Shown here: positions 42,854-52,282 of the stretch, one piece after another
How positions within the stretch are numbered: the stretch's first letter is position 1
Layout of the letters: every line of letters starts with the position of its first letter
Origin: Saprospiraceae bacterium
Lineage (GTDB): Bacteria > Bacteroidota > Bacteroidia > Chitinophagales > Saprospiraceae
Reading direction: 5' to 3'
Length of the DNA: 64,000 nt
NCBI GenBank assembly: GCA_013360405.1
Contig: JABWBR010000012.1
Span: 1-64,000 of the forward strand
Made by a program: the position numbers and the translations under genes
Notes under the pieces: generated by a model
Database searches by the model: none
Told to the model about the DNA's origin: nothing
Seen by the model: the letters and a program-made list of their open reading frames with translations, nothing else

Positions 42854-44638
42854 GTGAAAAAACACCTGCCTGCACTACTAAGCATCTTTTTTCTGCTCGT
42901 CACCGCGGTTAGCGCCTACGCCATGTGGCAGCGCACGCAAGACCAGCAACTATGGGGCTACAGGCCGCTCTTGCTGCTATTGGCGGGCTGGGGCGCCATC
43001 GCCGCTTTTCGCTATTGGTGGGCGCAGGGCAAGGCGGGCCGGGAATCGCATCCGAGATGGATGGGGTTGTCGACGCTAAGCGGTATTTTGCTGGGGTTCG
43101 GATTTCCCGGGTTATTGCCCTTTCCTTTGCTGCTTTTTGTGGGCTGGGTACCGTTATTTTTATTATTAAAAGAACTCGAAGCGGCCGGCGCCTCCTGGCG
43201 GCGGGTATTCCGCTACAGCTATCATACCTTTGTCGTTTGGAATATCCTCACCACCTATTGGGTGGCCAATACCGCCATGGTAGCCGGTTTGTTTGCCATA
43301 TTAGTCAATTCGGCGTTCATGAGCACGGTGGTGGTGCTGGCCATGTTTTCGCGCAAGCGCATGCCGCGTTTTGGTTTTCTGATACTGGCGGTATATTGGA
43401 TTGCCTTTGAATACCTGCACCTCAACTGGGAACTGACCTGGCCCTGGCTTACACTTGGAAACGGCTTTGCCCAATGGTACCCCATCGTGCAGTGGTACGA
43501 ATACACCGGCGTTTTCGGTGGTTCGCTGTGGATATGGGTGGCCAACCTGCTGGCCTTCCAGGCCTGGCAGCACTACCGCGAACAAAAAAGATGGCCCCTG
43601 CCTACCCTGCTGCGCCTGGCCGCCCTGATCGCCCTGCCCATCGCCGCCTCGCTGGGTATTTACACCACCTGGCGCGAAGAAGGCCCGCAGATTGATGTAG
43701 CCATCGTACAACCCAACTACGAACCGCACTACGAAAAATTCGATATACCTGAGCGGGTACAACTCGAGCGATTCCTGCAACTCAGCAGCCAGGTGACCGA
43801 CAGTCTCACCGATTACCTTGTTTTCCCCGAAACCAGCTTTGGACTGGTAGAATCGGACAACATGAACGATTACCCATCCTTTAGCCGGCTGCAAAGTTTC
43901 ATCAGGCCTTATCCGCAATTGCGTATCATAACAGGCATCGACGGCTACCACATCTTCAAACCGGGAGAACCCCACAGCGACTACGTGCGCAGTCAAAAGC
44001 GCGCCAACGGCGACGTGCTGCACTACGAAGTCTTCAACGCAGCTGTCGAACTTTCACCCTTGCCCAATGCGCCTATTCCACTGTATAAAAAATCGAGGCT
44101 GGTGCCTGGCCCGGAAATACTGCCTTACAGGCATATCTTCTTCTTTTTAAAACCCCTCATCGAACGCCTCGACGGCACCACCGCCGGATTGGCCACGCAA
44201 CCCGAGCGTTCCATTTTTAACACCGGCAAAGCCGGTATCGGCCCCGCTATTTGCTATGAATCCGTTTTTGGCGAATACTTCACCGGCTACATCCGCAAAG
44301 GCGCCCAAGCTGTATTCATCATGACCAACGACGGCTGGTGGGACAATACCGCCGGCCACCGACAGCACTTGTGGTATGCCTCGTTGAGGGCCATTGAAAC
44401 CCGGCGCAGTATTGCCCGCGCGGCCAATACAGGCATCTCCGCGTTCGTCAACGCAAGGGGCGATATCTCTCAGCCCACCGCCTACGGCGAGCAGGCCGCC
44501 ATACGTCAGAAAATAACCATCAGCGATAAACGCACCTTATATGTAAAATGGGGTGACATGATTGCCCGCATCGCCATTTTCCTCTCGCTGTTGTGGTTGC
44601 TCAATACCATTGTTGGGGTGCGGCGAGCAAAACCGTGA
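42854..44638 (+). CDS. lnt: apolipoprotein N-acyltransferase
   Basis: The product is 594 residues from GTG at 42854 (VKKHLPALLS); an ATG at 42797 is also in frame. Several N-terminal transmembrane helices precede a nitrilase domain. It transfers an acyl chain to the N-terminal cysteine of lipoproteins in the inner membrane. The catalytic set is visible: Glu326 (FPETSFG), Lys413 (YKKSRLVPG) and Cys467 (ICYESVFG). MTNDGWWDNTAGHRQH follows. The loop VPGPE differs from the VPFGE of E. coli, as is usual in Bacteroidota. A terminator lies about 140 bp downstream. Confidence 0.92.
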   Translation: MKKHLPALLSIFFLLVTAVSAYAMWQRTQDQQLWGYRPLLLLLAGWGAIAAFRYWWAQGKAGRESHPRWMGLSTLSGILLGFGFPGLLPFPLLLFVGWVPLFLLLKELEAAGASWRRVFRYSYHTFVVWNILTTYWVANTAMVAGLFAILVNSAFMSTVVVLAMFSRKRMPRFGFLILAVYWIAFEYLHLNWELTWPWLTLGNGFAQWYPIVQWYEYTGVFGGSLWIWVANLLAFQAWQHYREQKRWPLPTLLRLAALIALPIAASLGIYTTWREEGPQIDVAIVQPNYEPHYEKFDIPERVQLERFLQLSSQVTDSLTDYLVFPETSFGLVESDNMNDYPSFSRLQSFIRPYPQLRIITGIDGYHIFKPGEPHSDYVRSQKRANGDVLHYEVFNAAVELSPLPNAPIPLYKKSRLVPGPEILPYRHIFFFLKPLIERLDGTTAGLATQPERSIFNTGKAGIGPAICYESVFGEYFTGYIRKGAQAVFIMTNDGWWDNTAGHRQHLWYASLRAIETRRSIARAANTGISAFVNARGDISQPTAYGEQAAIRQKITISDKRTLYVKWGDMIARIAIFLSLLWLLNTIVGVRRAKP

Positions 44639-44660
44639 TGTTTGTGTTTTACAGGGATTT

Positions 44661-44700
44661 TTTAACCTCTGCGTAACTCTGCGAAACTCTGCGGTTTAAA
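44661..44700. repeat. CTCTGCGTAACTCTGCG repeat
   Basis: Three ACTCTGCG-type units just after lnt. They are related to the ACTCCGTG units at 45575-45652 and 17317-17350. Confidence 0.55.
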
Positions 44701-44777
44701 AAAAATCACAGCACTCCTCCCCCCCATTGACATTGTGCCCAAAACCAATTAATTTGCAAGGTTGTTTATATACAATG

Positions 44778-44811
44778 AAAGCCTGCCGTAGCGACACGGC
44801 AGGCTTTTTGC
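44778..44811 (+). terminator. rho-independent terminator
   Basis: AAGCCTGCCGT and ACGGCAGGCTT pair exactly around a 6-nt loop, followed by TTTTTG. It stands downstream of lnt and only 32 bp upstream of the LOG-family start. It could be the lnt terminator or an attenuator for the next gene. Confidence 0.8.
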
Positions 44812-44842
44812 GCCTATAAAGGATTTTTAAAATACAGTAATT

Positions 44843-45565
44843 ATGACAGACGTAAATCTGAACACAGCGAAACACCCGATGAAGCAATGGAGCAAACAGC
44901 TCAAAGGCGAGAACTCCTGGACCATGTTTAAGGTGATTTCCGAATTTGTAGAAGGCTTTGAAACCCTCAACGAGGTGGGCCCCTGTGTGTCCATCTTCGG
45001 CTCGGCCCGCACCCGGCCCGACCACCCCTATTACAAAGTGGCTGTAGATATTGCCCGCCTGCTCACCGAAGATGGCTACGGCGTCATCACCGGTGGCGGC
45101 CCCGGCATCATGGAAGCCGGCAACAAAGGCGCCTCGCTCTATGGCGGCCTTTCGGTAGGACTCAACATCAACCTGCCCCACGAACAGGGCCACAACAAAT
45201 ATATCGACCTCGATAAGTATCTCAGCTTCCGATACTTTTTTGTGCGAAAAGTGATGTTTGTCAAATACGCCCAGGCTTTCGTGGCCCTGCCCGGCGGCTT
45301 CGGTACCATGGACGAACTATTCGAAGTGCTCACCCTGGTGCAAACCGGCAAAATCAGTAAGGTGCCCATCATTTTGGTGGGAATGGAGTATTGGTCGGGG
45401 CTCAAGGGCTGGATACGGGAAGTGATGCTCGAAAAAGAAAACAATATCAATGCCATCGACCTCGACCTGATGCCTATCACCGATAGTCCGGAAGAGGTGG
45501 TGCAGTATATCAATACATTTTATACCCAGATGAACGAACAGCTCATTCCCAATTACGAGCTCTGA
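44843..45565 (+). CDS. LOG-family (TIGR00730) phosphoribohydrolase-like protein
   Basis: The 240-residue product has the Rossmann-like LOG fold. The signature PGGFGTMDELFE near residue 150 and the earlier ITGGGPGIMEAGNKGA carry the catalytic Arg/Glu and nucleotide contacts. LOG proteins split the N-glycosidic bond of nucleoside 5'-monophosphates (including cytokinin ribotides) to free the base. In bacteria they may act in nucleotide salvage. The N-terminal 50 residues are longer than in the shortest members. It has its own upstream region containing a terminator hairpin. Confidence 0.85.
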   Translation: MTDVNLNTAKHPMKQWSKQLKGENSWTMFKVISEFVEGFETLNEVGPCVSIFGSARTRPDHPYYKVAVDIARLLTEDGYGVITGGGPGIMEAGNKGASLYGGLSVGLNINLPHEQGHNKYIDLDKYLSFRYFFVRKVMFVKYAQAFVALPGGFGTMDELFEVLTLVQTGKISKVPIILVGMEYWSGLKGWIREVMLEKENNINAIDLDLMPITDSPEEVVQYINTFYTQMNEQLIPNYEL

Positions 45566-45574
45566 TGTTTTTTT

Positions 45575-45655
45575 TACCACGGAGTTACACAGAGAATAAT
45601 AATTTACTCCGTGTAACTCAGTGTTTAACTCCGTGTAACTCCGTGGTTAATAACT
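45575..45655. repeat. ACCACGGAGTTACACAGAG inverted repeat
   Basis: TTACCACGGAGTTACACAGAG at the left and CTCCGTGTAACTCCGTGGTT at the right are inverted copies, with two CTCCGTGTAACT-type units between. It lies between the LOG and fumC genes, both plus-strand. Confidence 0.7.
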
Positions 45656-45687
45656 CTCGTATAGCATAAAAAACTCCATTTTTCCCT

Positions 45688-45695
45688 TAATTTTG
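45688..45695 (+). promoter_or_regulatory. -7 box for fumC
   Basis: TAATTTTG fits TAnnTTTG exactly and is followed by CGCCGG, 23 bp before the ATG. A -33 element is not obvious. Confidence 0.45.
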
Positions 45696-45717
45696 CGCCG
45701 GCTTAACCAAACAAACA

Positions 45718-47112
45718 ATGGCATACAGAAAAGAAAAAGACAGCATCGGCTACGTCGACGTGCCTGCTGACAAATATTGGGGCGCTCAAACGCAGCGCTC
45801 ATCCGAAAACTTCAAAATCGGCGGGCACCGGATGCCCACAGAGATCATCCGCGCCTTCGCCATCCTTAAAAAAGCCGCCGCCCTTACCAATCTCGAATTG
45901 GGCGTTTTAGCCCAGGATAAAGCCGAGATGATAGGCCGCGTGTGCGACGAGATCACCGCCGGCCAACTCGACGACCAGTTCCCGCTGGTGGTGTGGCAAA
46001 CCGGCTCGGGTACCCAGTCGAATATGAACGTCAACGAGGTGGTAGCCAACCGCGGCCACGTACTGCACGGCGGCGCCCTCACCGACGACAAAAAATGGCT
46101 GCACCCCAACGACGACGTCAACAAGTCGCAGTCGAGTAACGATACCTTCCCCACGGCCATGCACATCGCCGCTTATAAGATACTGGTAGATGTGACCATC
46201 CCCGGCATCGAGCGCCTGCGCGACACGCTCAAGGCCAAGTCGGAGGAATACATGAAAATCGTAAAGATCGGCCGCACCCACTTCATGGATGCCACGCCGC
46301 TCACACTCGGGCAGGAATTTTCGGGTTACGTATCGCAGCTCGACCACGGCATCCGCGCCATCAAAAACACCCTGCCCCACCTCGGCGAACTGGCCCTGGG
46401 CGGCACGGCGGTAGGTACCGGCCTCAATACGCCCAAGGGTTATACCGAAAAGGTAGCCGCTAAAATCGCCGAATTGTCGGGACTGCCTTTCACCTCCGCC
46501 GAAAACAAATTTGAGGCGCTGGCCACCCACGACGCCCTGGTAGAAGCCCACGGCGCCCTGAAAACCGTGGCCGTAGCGCTCAGCAAAATAGGTAACGACA
46601 TCCGCATGTTGTCGTCGGGGCCCCGCAGCGGCATCGGCGAGATCAACATCCCGGCCAACGAACCCGGCTCGTCGATTATGCCGGGCAAGGTGAACCCCAC
46701 GCAGTCGGAAGCCCTCACCATGGCAATGGCCCAGGTGATCGGCAACGACGTGGCTATCAATATCGGCGGCATGAACGGCCACTTCGAACTCAACGTATTC
46801 AAGCCGTTGATTATCTTCAACTTCCTGATGTCGGCCCGCCTCATCGGCGACGCCTGTGTGAGCTTCGACGAGCACTGCGCCGTAGGCATCGAGCCCAACT
46901 ACAGCCGCCTGCAGATGCACCTTCAGAATTCACTGATGCTGGTAACGGCCCTCAATACCAAGATCGGCTACGACAATGCCGCCGCTATTGCCAAAAAGGC
47001 CTACGCCGAAGACAAGACGCTCAAACAAGCCGCCATCGAACTCGGCCTGCTCACTTCGGAGCAATTTGACGAGTGGGTGAAGCCGGAGGATATGATTGGG
47101 GAACTGCGTTGA
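45718..47112 (+). CDS. fumC: class II fumarate hydratase
   Basis: The 464-residue product is a full-length, iron-independent fumarase of the TCA cycle, converting fumarate and water to L-malate. The family signature [11 protein letters not shown] is present (near residue 320), with the [14 protein letters not shown] substrate motif and the [10 protein letters not shown] helix. The [12 protein letters not shown] loop supplies the active-site His. It is cytoplasmic and homotetrameric. Spacing to neighbours and a separate promoter suggest it is transcribed alone. Confidence 0.97.
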   Translation: MAYRKEKDSIGYVDVPADKYWGAQTQRSSENFKIGGHRMPTEIIRAFAILKKAAALTNLELGVLAQDKAEMIGRVCDEITAGQLDDQFPLVVWQTGSGTQSNMNVNEVVANRGHVLHGGALTDDKKWLHPNDDVNKSQSSNDTFPTAMHIAAYKILVDVTIPGIERLRDTLKAKSEEYMKIVKIGRTHFMDATPLTLGQEFSGYVSQLDHGIRAIKNTLPHLGELALGGTAVGTGLNTPKGYTEKVAAKIAELSGLPFTSAENKFEALATHDALVEAHGALKTVAVALSKIGNDIRMLSSGPRSGIGEINIPANEPGSSIMPGKVNPTQSEALTMAMAQVIGNDVAINIGGMNGHFELNVFKPLIIFNFLMSARLIGDACVSFDEHCAVGIEPNYSRLQMHLQNSLMLVTALNTKIGYDNAAAIAKKAYAEDKTLKQAAIELGLLTSEQFDEWVKPEDMIGELR

Positions 47113-47217
47113 GAGGGAGGGAGTGTGAGAGGGTGAGAGTGTGGGAAGAGGTGAGGTGTCATCTTCCCGAGGCACGAGGGAAGGTGACATCTCGATCTAT
47201 GCCACGGAGTAGCGGTG

Positions 47218-47280
47218 GTTGAGCGGAGTCGAAACAAACAGCCGTAGCCGCCATTCCCTAAGACCTGACTGCTGACTGCC
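47218..47280 (+). repeat. left direct repeat of DUF4143 cassette 2
   Basis: GTTGAGCGGAGTCGAAAC through GCCGCCATTCCCTAAGACC to GACTGCTGACTGCC, 63 bp. It matches 48571-48633 at 60 of 63 positions, in the same orientation. Confidence 0.8.
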
Positions 47281-47349
47281 GAATGCTATTTTTTATGTAA
47301 TTACAGCATCGCATTGTAATAATTGCATAAAATTGCGTATATTCGCGTA

Positions 47350-48516
47350 ATGATCACGCGCGAACTTCTCCCAAAGGCGGATGCCATGCTGCAGAAATAC
47401 CCGTTGATAGCGGTGACGGGGCCGCGTCAATCGGGGAAAACCACTTTTTGCAAACAACTTCGGCCAGATTACCAATATTTGAACATGGAGCTGCCTGAAA
47501 ACCGGGAGTTTGCAGAGCGGGATCCCCACCATTTTTTGCAAACCTACCAAGGCGGCGTCATCCTGGATGAAGTGCAAAATGTGCCCACGCTATTTTCTTA
47601 CCTGCAATACTACACCGACACGCGGGGGAAAACGGGGGAATACATTCTATCCGGTTCTCAGAATTTTTTATTATTGGAAAAAATCACCCAATCCCTCGCG
47701 GGGCGGATTGCCATTTTTCACCTCTTGCCATTTTCATTACATGAATTGGAAAGCGCCCACCTATTGGGTCAAATGTGGGAGGAACATCTCGTGTCGGGGT
47801 TTTACCCGCGATTGTATGACAAGCAGCTTTCTCCCCCCGAATTTTACCCCGACTATATCTTAACTTATGCCGAGCGAGATGTACGGCAAGTGATCAATGT
47901 GCAAGACTTGGGGCAATTCCAGCAATTCATGCGCCTATGCGCCGGGCGAACTGGACAGTTGGTCAACCTCAGCCAGATGGGCAACGAAATCGGCCTCGAT
48001 CAGCGCACGGTGCGCAATTGGCTATCCATATTAGAGGCCAGCTTTATCGTATATCTGCTGCGGCCCTTTCACCGCAATTTCGAGAAACGAGTAGTAAAAA
48101 CGCCCAAGCTTTACTTCTATGATACAGGGCTGGCTTCATGGCTATTGGGTATTCGCGCCCAACAAGATTTGGATGTTCATTTTGCGCGCGGGTCGCTGTT
48201 CGAAAATTTCGTAATTAACGAAATGCTCAAAAACCACTGGAATCAAGGCATCAAACCCGATCTATACTTCTGGCGCGACAGCAATGCCAATGAAATCGAC
48301 CTACTCATAGAAAACGGCCTTCAACTCGACGCCATAGAAATCAAAGCAGGTAAAACTATACAATCCGATTTTTTTAAAAACCTGGATCGCTTTCAACAAG
48401 TCAGTAATCAGCTTGCCCGTCCCTGGGTGGTCTACGGCGGCGATCAGATGCAGCAACGATCACAAGCCACGGTGCTGGATTGGAGGCGGCTGGGGAAGGT
48501 GATGGAGAGGCTTTGA
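47350..48516 (+). CDS. AAA+ ATPase with DUF4143 domain, second copy
   Basis: The product is 388 residues from ATG at 47350; an upstream in-frame Met at 47323 overlaps the likely promoter (TATATTCG at 47337). Walker A is TGPRQSGKTT (about 23-32) and Walker B is GGVILDEVQNV. The sensor is ILSGSQN. The C-terminal part has HRNFEKRVVKTPKLYFYDTG and a nuclease-like SNANEIDLLIENG...AIEIKAG. It is only distantly similar to the ATPase at 20144. Flanking 63-bp direct repeats make a cassette of about 1.4 kb. Confidence 0.88.
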   Translation: MITRELLPKADAMLQKYPLIAVTGPRQSGKTTFCKQLRPDYQYLNMELPENREFAERDPHHFLQTYQGGVILDEVQNVPTLFSYLQYYTDTRGKTGEYILSGSQNFLLLEKITQSLAGRIAIFHLLPFSLHELESAHLLGQMWEEHLVSGFYPRLYDKQLSPPEFYPDYILTYAERDVRQVINVQDLGQFQQFMRLCAGRTGQLVNLSQMGNEIGLDQRTVRNWLSILEASFIVYLLRPFHRNFEKRVVKTPKLYFYDTGLASWLLGIRAQQDLDVHFARGSLFENFVINEMLKNHWNQGIKPDLYFWRDSNANEIDLLIENGLQLDAIEIKAGKTIQSDFFKNLDRFQQVSNQLARPWVVYGGDQMQQRSQATVLDWRRLGKVMERL

Positions 48517-48518
48517 GG

Positions 48519-48550
48519 CGACGCGACTCTACGACTGTACGACTTTGCGA
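48519..48550. repeat. word-like repeat GACTGTACGAC, fourth locus
   Basis: GCGACTCTACGACTGTACG with GACTTTGCGAG follow the ATPase stop directly. Confidence 0.6.
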
Positions 48551-48570
48551 GGGGGCGATCTGAGCGGTTC

Positions 48571-48633
48571 GTTGAGCGGAGTCGAAACGAACAGCGGTAG
48601 CCGCCATTCCCTAAGACCTGACTGCTGACTGCT
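48571..48633 (+). repeat. right direct repeat of DUF4143 cassette 2
   Basis: This is the second copy of the 63-bp repeat found at 47218-47280, with three substitutions. Confidence 0.8.
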
Positions 48634-48643
48634 GACCGCTAAA

Positions 48644-48847
48644 TCACTTCTCTTTCTTATCTACATACTTATTTATCCCCCAGTTTACTAGCGTCATAAA
48701 CACCCCAAAAACCAGGGCGGGCAGCGCATTGGCCTTGAGATCCTGCCAGTAGCTCACTTTTGTTTCGCTGTAGTCAATAAGGGATATCATAAGCCAGTAG
48801 ATGGGTGTGATGATTGCGAAGGAAAGGAGGACGCGCTTTTTTTGCAT
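48644..48847 (-). CDS. small two-helix membrane protein
   Basis: The 67-residue product has two hydrophobic segments (about 6-24 and 42-60) and a basic C-terminus (KYVDKKEK). No family is recognised. It lies downstream of the nuo run on the same strand but is separated from it by an inverted repeat that probably ends the nuo transcript. Coding is plausible from the membrane pattern and length. Confidence 0.55.
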   Translation of the reverse strand: MQKKRVLLSFAIITPIYWLMISLIDYSETKVSYWQDLKANALPALVFGVFMTLVNWGINKYVDKKEK

Positions 48848-48851
48848 ATGC

Positions 48852-48910
48852 AGGTTTATGGGTTTAAAGGTTTATGGGTTAATGCAGATTAAACCCATAA
48901 ACCTATAAAC
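48852..48910. terminator. inverted repeat of GGTTTATGGGTTTA
   Basis: GGTTTATGGGTTTAAAGG is mirrored by AAACCCATAAACC. It lies between the 48930-49265 gene and the small membrane protein gene, both minus-strand, and is a candidate 3' end for the kor-nuo operon. Confidence 0.5.
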
Positions 48911-48929
48911 GGCTAACCAACTACTCAGA

Positions 48930-49265
48930 TTAATTTTTCTCTTCAAATTCCCAATATTCCGGTTTGGTTTTTTCACTCTGCTGCCGCCAATAGGCGGGCG
49001 TCACCTTGCGGCCGTCGAGGGTGCGCAGACGGCGCTGATAGACGTAGATGACCGGATTGAATACCAGATTGGGCGTGGCTACAGTGTAAGTAGCCGGAGC
49101 GCCTTCTTCTGTGGCCGGTATTTCTATTAAAATAACTTCTATACCGTTGTGTTCCAATAATTTTTTTAAAAAATCAGCGCGTTCGGCGCCCACTTTTTGC
49201 TCTACATAAGTAACGGTCTGACCGTTGAGATCCCCAAATTGGTGTTTTCCACTTTCCAGCGACAT
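48930..49265 (-). CDS. uncharacterised protein at the end of the nuo operon
   Basis: The product is 111 residues from ATG at 49265; the open frame to 49301 overlaps nuoN. It has no signal peptide or transmembrane segment. The sequence MSLESGKHQFGDLNGQTVTY, then FLKKLLEHNGIEVILIEIP and a Tyr/Arg/Lys-rich tail match nothing I recognise. It starts 20 bp after nuoN stops, so it is probably the last gene of the operon. A role with complex I is possible but not shown. Confidence 0.65.
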   Translation of the reverse strand: MSLESGKHQFGDLNGQTVTYVEQKVGAERADFLKKLLEHNGIEVILIEIPATEEGAPATYTVATPNLVFNPVIYVYQRRLRTLDGRKVTPAYWRQQSEKTKPEYWEFEEKN

Positions 49266-49285
49266 AGTTAAGGTATTAAGCTGGT

Positions 49286-50710
49286 TTACAAATGCGCGCA
49301 AAGCGCATAAATTGCATCATATACTCCGCTGGCAACGCCCAGTGCGACGATACCCGCTACACAAATTACCAAACCCGCCCGCATCCAGCCGTCGCTGGTC
49401 ACCAGCGGCAGCGGATTATCGCTTTTGCGCAAGAACATGGCCCGCACAATAAGCAGATAATAATACAAGCTTATTACGGTGTTTATAACGGCTATGGTCA
49501 ACAACAGGTAATAACCCGCCGAAGCTACCGTCATGAACAGGAAAAATTTGCCAAAAAAACCCGCCAAAGGCGGAATGCCGGCCAGTGAAAACAGGGCAAG
49601 CAACATGACCAGCGACAATCGCGGATTGGTGCGGTACAAACCCTCGTAATCACCTATGTCTTCTTTCCCCGTGTGCATCTCGATGGTCTGAACTACACCG
49701 AAGGCAGCCAGGTTGGAGAACAAGTACACGAGCATGAAATAAATGATCGACGCCTTTCCATCCTGCTGGCTCGACATAAAGCCCAACATGATGAATCCCG
49801 CCTGCGCAACCGCCGAGTATGCCAGCAGGCGCTTTAGATTGCGCTGCCGAAGGGCAAAAAGGTTTCCTATCGTCATGGTAAGAATGGCCAACAAGTATAG
49901 CACATTCACCCACAAATCGGTGAGCAACGGCGCAAAACCCATCAACAAGATCATCAGGATAAATACCGCCGCACCTTTGGAGATGACCGACAAATAGGCG
50001 GCGACGCTTACCGGCGCCCCCTCGTATACGTCGGGCGTCCAGAAATGGAACGGCACCAGCGATATCTTGAAAGCAACTCCAGCAAAGAAGAAGATAAAAC
50101 CCAGCGCTTCGAGACTGTTGCCCTGCATCTGCTTGCCCAGATCGGCCAGCACAAAGGTGCCCGTGCTGCCGTACAGCAGCGAAATACCCATAAGCGTGAC
50201 CGCCGAGGCAAGGCCGGCTGTAAGTATGAACTTGATACCGGCCTCTGCGCTGCGCATTTTCAATACTTCGTATGCGGCAAGGGCAGCCACCGGCAGTGTC
50301 GATAATTCGAGGCCGAGGAATACCATCAGCAAATCGCCGGCAGAGACCATGTAGTACATCCCCAATAGCGAAGACCAGATCAACAGGAAAAATTCGCTCA
50401 CACGGTTTTCCGGCGCCAATTGCTTGCGCGCCCAGCCTCCCGCCTGTAGTATGACGATAAACACACCCACATCGAGTATGCTTTTCATTAAATGAATTAG
50501 CCCGTTGGTGCGATACATACCGCCAAATAATTCGCCTTCAACAGGCCATAACCAACCGGCCGCCATGTGTATGCCAAATAAGGCCAGAGACAGCGGGATA
50601 ATCCGGCTTTTGTCCCTGCCGCTCAGGTATATTTCGGCACAGGTGACGATGAGGATCACAGCTAACAACTGTAACTCATGGCGCATCAATAAAAGGTCAT
50701 CCCAGTTCAT
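49286..50710 (-). CDS. nuoN: NADH-quinone oxidoreductase-type complex I, subunit N
   Basis: The 474-residue product is an antiporter-like (Mrp-type) membrane subunit with about 14 helices. It carries the proton-channel lysines in helices of the Proton_antipo_M fold (GLELSTLPVAALAAYE, GVAFKISLVPFHFWTPDVYE). It is one of three proton pumps in the membrane arm of complex I. It is the last nuo gene, with a 65-bp gap after nuoM, the largest in the run. Confidence 0.95.
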   Translation of the reverse strand: MNWDDLLLMRHELQLLAVILIVTCAEIYLSGRDKSRIIPLSLALFGIHMAAGWLWPVEGELFGGMYRTNGLIHLMKSILDVGVFIVILQAGGWARKQLAPENRVSEFFLLIWSSLLGMYYMVSAGDLLMVFLGLELSTLPVAALAAYEVLKMRSAEAGIKFILTAGLASAVTLMGISLLYGSTGTFVLADLGKQMQGNSLEALGFIFFFAGVAFKISLVPFHFWTPDVYEGAPVSVAAYLSVISKGAAVFILMILLMGFAPLLTDLWVNVLYLLAILTMTIGNLFALRQRNLKRLLAYSAVAQAGFIMLGFMSSQQDGKASIIYFMLVYLFSNLAAFGVVQTIEMHTGKEDIGDYEGLYRTNPRLSLVMLLALFSLAGIPPLAGFFGKFFLFMTVASAGYYLLLTIAVINTVISLYYYLLIVRAMFLRKSDNPLPLVTSDGWMRAGLVICVAGIVALGVASGVYDAIYALCAHL

Positions 50711-50775
50711 CTCTTTGTATTATCGTTTATTTAACCCCTACCCCACTAATCCAACAGTCCAATAGTCTAATATCC

Positions 50776-52272
50776 CTATCCTACTCCCAATGCCCGCAGC
50801 AAAGGGATCAGGCTAAACTGAATCATATCAGCGAGCCAAAGCGGCAACAAGCCCATTCCCAGGATGGGCAGTACAAGCAGCAGGGCGCCGGTTTTTTCAA
50901 ACCAATACGCACCCGGCAGCGAAGCATAAGCAGGCTCTTTAATAGGCCCCATCAACATGACGCCTACCACGCGAAGAATATATACCGCGGTAACTACGAT
51001 AGCCGAAACGGCCAGGATGGTCCACACGCGGTGGAATACGTCGGGGTGCTCAAAAGCGCCCACGAATATGCTCAATTCAGCTACAAAACCGCTCAACCCC
51101 GGCAAGCCCAAAGAAGCCAAACCGGCTATCACATATACCGCCGAGATAAAAGGCAGTACTTTCAACAATCCACCCATCTCTTGCACGATGCGCGTATGCG
51201 TGCGCTCGTACAGCATGCCGATGAGGGCAAAGAAAAGGGCAGTCATCAAGCCGTGCGAGATCATCTGCAATACGGCGCCGGTGAGCGCGGTTTCGTTTAA
51301 CATCAATATGGCAAACAATACCAATCCGCAGTGACTCACCGAAGAATAGGCATTGATGTATTTCAAGTCCGTCTGCCGAATAGCGCCAAAAGCGCCGTAT
51401 ATCACGCTAAAACCGGTAAGGATGATAAAAAACCAGGACATTTCAGCCGCAGCTTCCGGCATCAGGAATATGGCCACCCGGAAGCAACCGTAGCCGCCCA
51501 GTTTCATCAAAACGCCGGCGTGCAACATCGACACCGCCGTGGGCGCCGAGGCGTGGCCGTCGGGCGACCAGGTGTGGAACGGGAACAAAGCGCCCAACAC
51601 GCCAAACCCTACAAAAGTCAGCGGAAAAAACAGGCGCTGCGCTTCAATAGGAATACCTCCCCTGGCAATTTCCAGTAAATTGAAGGTATGCTGATCGGCG
51701 GCATTGGCAGAGTAAAAATACAAACCCAGCAAACCTACCAGCAAAAAGGCCGAACCCGCCATCAACATCAGGGTGAGTTTCATGGCCGCATATTCCCGGG
51801 GGCCGCTACCCCAAATGCCTATAAGCAGGTACATGGGTATCACCGCCAACTCGTAAAACAGAAACATGCTAAAAAGGTCGATGGAAATAAAAAAGCCGAA
51901 TACGCCGGTGGCCAACAGGATGAGCGATACGAAAAACTCCTTGGCGAGGTCTTCTACCCGCCACGAAATAAACACCCCCGCCAATGTCACAATGGCAGTG
52001 AGCAGGATGAGCGATACCGATACCCCGTCGACGCCCAGGTCGAAACGGATATTGAGATACTTAAACCACTCATAACTACTGGTAAACAGCATCTCGGCCG
52101 TATTGCCCGCAGCTCTCTCCTGAAGGTAGGCCAATACCAGGTAACATGCAGCTGCAAATTGCAGGCTCATGCCCACCGCAGCTACCATCCGCGGCAAACG
52201 CTTGCCATTGCTAAACAGCAGCCCACCGACAGTCAGTGCGGGAATGATCAGTAAAAGGAGTAGCATATTCAT
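50776..52272 (-). CDS. nuoM: complex I, subunit M
   Basis: The 498-residue product is the second antiporter-like subunit of the membrane arm. It is recognisable from FYELAVIPMYLLIGIWGSG, FVGFGVLGALFPFHTWSPDG and the H-A-P-T-A-V-S helix. Glu and Lys residues of the half-channels lie in these motifs. About 14 helices are expected and the length is normal. It follows nuoL by 10 bp, which suggests coupled translation. Confidence 0.95.
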   Translation of the reverse strand: MNMLLLLLIIPALTVGGLLFSNGKRLPRMVAAVGMSLQFAAACYLVLAYLQERAAGNTAEMLFTSSYEWFKYLNIRFDLGVDGVSVSLILLTAIVTLAGVFISWRVEDLAKEFFVSLILLATGVFGFFISIDLFSMFLFYELAVIPMYLLIGIWGSGPREYAAMKLTLMLMAGSAFLLVGLLGLYFYSANAADQHTFNLLEIARGGIPIEAQRLFFPLTFVGFGVLGALFPFHTWSPDGHASAPTAVSMLHAGVLMKLGGYGCFRVAIFLMPEAAAEMSWFFIILTGFSVIYGAFGAIRQTDLKYINAYSSVSHCGLVLFAILMLNETALTGAVLQMISHGLMTALFFALIGMLYERTHTRIVQEMGGLLKVLPFISAVYVIAGLASLGLPGLSGFVAELSIFVGAFEHPDVFHRVWTILAVSAIVVTAVYILRVVGVMLMGPIKEPAYASLPGAYWFEKTGALLLVLPILGMGLLPLWLADMIQFSLIPLLRALGVG

Positions 52273-52282
52273 GTGCTTATCT

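Noticed and set aside
45907-46920. 337-residue minus-strand frame
   Set aside because: It is antisense to fumC, which is conserved throughout; its composition is typical of a shadow frame.
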